Assembly: GCA_031213475.1 (NCBI GenBank)
Contig: JARUPZ010000019.1
Location: forward strand, 10,570,698 to 10,634,697
Direction: 5' to 3'
Source: Nereocystis luetkeana
Taxonomy: Eukaryota; Sar; Phaeophyceae; Laminariales; Laminariaceae
Length of the DNA stretch: 64,000 nucleotides
Shown here: positions 62,581-64,000 of the stretch, in pieces
How positions within the stretch are numbered: position 1 is the stretch's first letter
How the letters are laid out: each line of letters begins with the position of its first letter
Program-made: the position numbers and the translations under genes
Notes under the pieces: model-generated
Told to the model about the DNA's origin: nothing
The model's database searches: none
What the model saw: only the letters and a program-made list of their open reading frames with translations

Positions 62581-63440
62581 GAAGTAGAACATGACCATAC
62601 TACTCTCAATAGTGCCACCAACTCGTGCGGCTGGTTCGAGCGTGGTCTTCCCTTGTCTTCGCTTTGTGTGTGTGTGTGTTTTTTTTTTCATGCTCTGATC
62701 CTCTGTGATTTTCATTTTTTTATGTATTTCTCTTCCTTTTCTGATTGGTAAACCGTACTGAAGGAGTCCTGTGGCATGGTTGGATTACGAACCTGCTTTG
62801 CTCGTTTGGTATTGTCTGACGCCAAGGGGCTAGGCATTGTCGACGAACGCAGGGCGGAGCGGCAGTCTGGGTAGCAAGGTATCAGGCGGATTAGCAGGGG
62901 AAACCTGGCTATACTACTCGTACCACATACTGCTTCTGCAACCTGGACGTTGCTTAGGGCTTTGGTCTGCCGGTTATTTTCCCTTTGTATTTTTTTTCCT
63001 TGGTTCTTTGTCATACTTTGTATACAATCAGTGGGGTTTATTTTTTTATTTTTTCCCCAACTCCTTTTTCAAGTGTTGGCCACCTCGCCTGCTGGGGGGG
63101 GGCACGACAGATTGTTTCTCCTAGATTTTGCTTTCATTTTTGTTTTTCCTTCTCTTTTCCCGTCTGTCTTCTTTGATTTTGTTTTCTCTTTGATTGTTTC
63201 CTTTCGTTTCTCTATTTTATAGAATGTGTATGGCGTGTCTGTCGTATCTAGTATGGCATTGCATTGCCCACTGCTGTGCTTACTGCATACTGGTACGTGG
63301 TAACGCAGTATCTCTGTGGCGTAGCTTTGTGACCAAAGGACTTGTATTTCTTCTAGGATTGAAGAATCGGCACGGACACTGGTTGTGCTGGATGTCGACG
63401 GGTAAAAAGAACGGGTTATTGTGAAGAACACACACACCCC

Positions 63441-64000
63441 GAAGCCCAAACAACACATATATATGTACACTGAAATACATACCCTTGTTCGTGTAAAAAG
63501 AGTAGAATGTGCATTTACAAACCCTTACTCTTTATTTGTATACCATACTGAAATCCTTACATCTGAAATAGTACAAACATCAAGGACCTATTTGATGTGA
63601 TGAATTGATCAGAAATTATCACGACTTCACAGTTACGAGTAACAACGCTTTTTCGCTGATTCCCAACAGTAAAGTCGGACGTTGTGCTAGACACCAACTT
63701 CAATTTCTCAGCTGATCAACATCAATACGCACGGCAATCCACCTCGAAGACACGCCATATTTTCGAACGGGACAAAACACCCTTGTGTACACCACGTGGT
63801 TCCAATCAATGAAAACATAACCTGATTTGCACTGGTATGGATATTTTATGTGATGATGCTGCCCTGGAAAATTCTTCCGGCCCCTTAAGGCTAGGTTTCC
63901 CTTCCCATTTTTTACGTACTTTGCCGGCTTCGTTGCCTTGCCGTTGATCGGTGCGAGAGCGGGTATTGAGGAGCCGCATCTGTTGGACTCATGTTCTAGT
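63441..64000. other. Unassigned sequence at the window end
   Basis: No gene or repeat recognised after the LINE-A 3' end. Confidence 0.4.

Larger units (their letters stand above)
60488..63440 (+). mobile_element. LINE-A copy 2: 5'-truncated, internally deleted, with complete 3' region
   Basis: Starts within the endonuclease domain at GCAACGATAATGGCAGACGA (copy 1: 13673). It follows copy 1 to about 61070, then jumps over the segment equivalent to 14251-14959 and continues through RT and a long non-coding 3' region (62580-63440) ending AATCGGCACGGACACTGGTT, GATGTCGACGGGTAAAAAGA, GTGAAGAACACACACACCCC. This is the reference for the family 3' end. Confidence 0.9.

Overview
This is a eukaryotic window that contains no cellular gene I can identify. 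It is a dense, layered graveyard of mobile elements. There are no bacterial operons, rRNA genes or complete tRNA genes. Instead there are tRNA-headed SINEs, two or three LINE lineages, a Ty3/gypsy polyprotein, a tyrosine-recombinase (Ngaro-type) retrotransposon, several MITE families and satellite arrays. The Ty3 integrase, the YR-retrotransposon proteins and the restriction-like-endonuclease LINE most resemble elements I associate with stramenopile genomes, brown algae in particular. That placement is inference from family resemblance.

Layout. At 1-3590 lies a decayed Ty3/gypsy pol (+). From 4561 to 9915 is a nested stack: a SINE, then the 3' part of a LINE (called LINE-A here) interrupted by a small TA-type MITE, two MITEs with GTTCTACGATAGAGGT termini, and a 2.7 kb restriction-endonuclease LINE (LINE-B) sitting inside the terminus of the second MITE with an 11 bp target-site duplication. 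The stretch 11.4-17.5 kb carries a tandem repeat, a second Ty3 C-terminal fragment (-), the longest LINE-A copy (EN + RT, + strand) and a fragment of another LINE (-). From 18165 to 24645 is a 6.5 kb element with 22 bp terminal inverted repeats. Both of its ends carry different satellite arrays built around the same CCCTCYAGAGGG palindrome.

From 28336 to about 35985 lies a Ngaro-type element on the minus strand with the diagnostic split direct repeats A1-ORFs-B1-A2-B2. It is inserted in a LINE-A 3' region and is itself hit by a SINE (in A1) and another repeat (between gag and RT). The stretch 36-45 kb is mostly old SINE and LINE-A fragments. The stretch 45-50 kb holds a GTTA-rich tract and unrecognised decayed coding-like sequence. 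The stretch 50-60 kb has more repeats, MITEs and a possible mariner transposase start. The second LINE-A coding copy (60488-63440) keeps the full 3' region and defines the family's 3' end.

How it fits together. Nothing here looks autonomously active: every retroelement ORF is broken by stops, frameshifts, truncation or a lost catalytic residue. The value of the window is stratigraphic. Insertions within insertions give a relative order (LINE-A before Ngaro before SINE; LINE-A before MITE before LINE-B) and allow element boundaries to be read directly.
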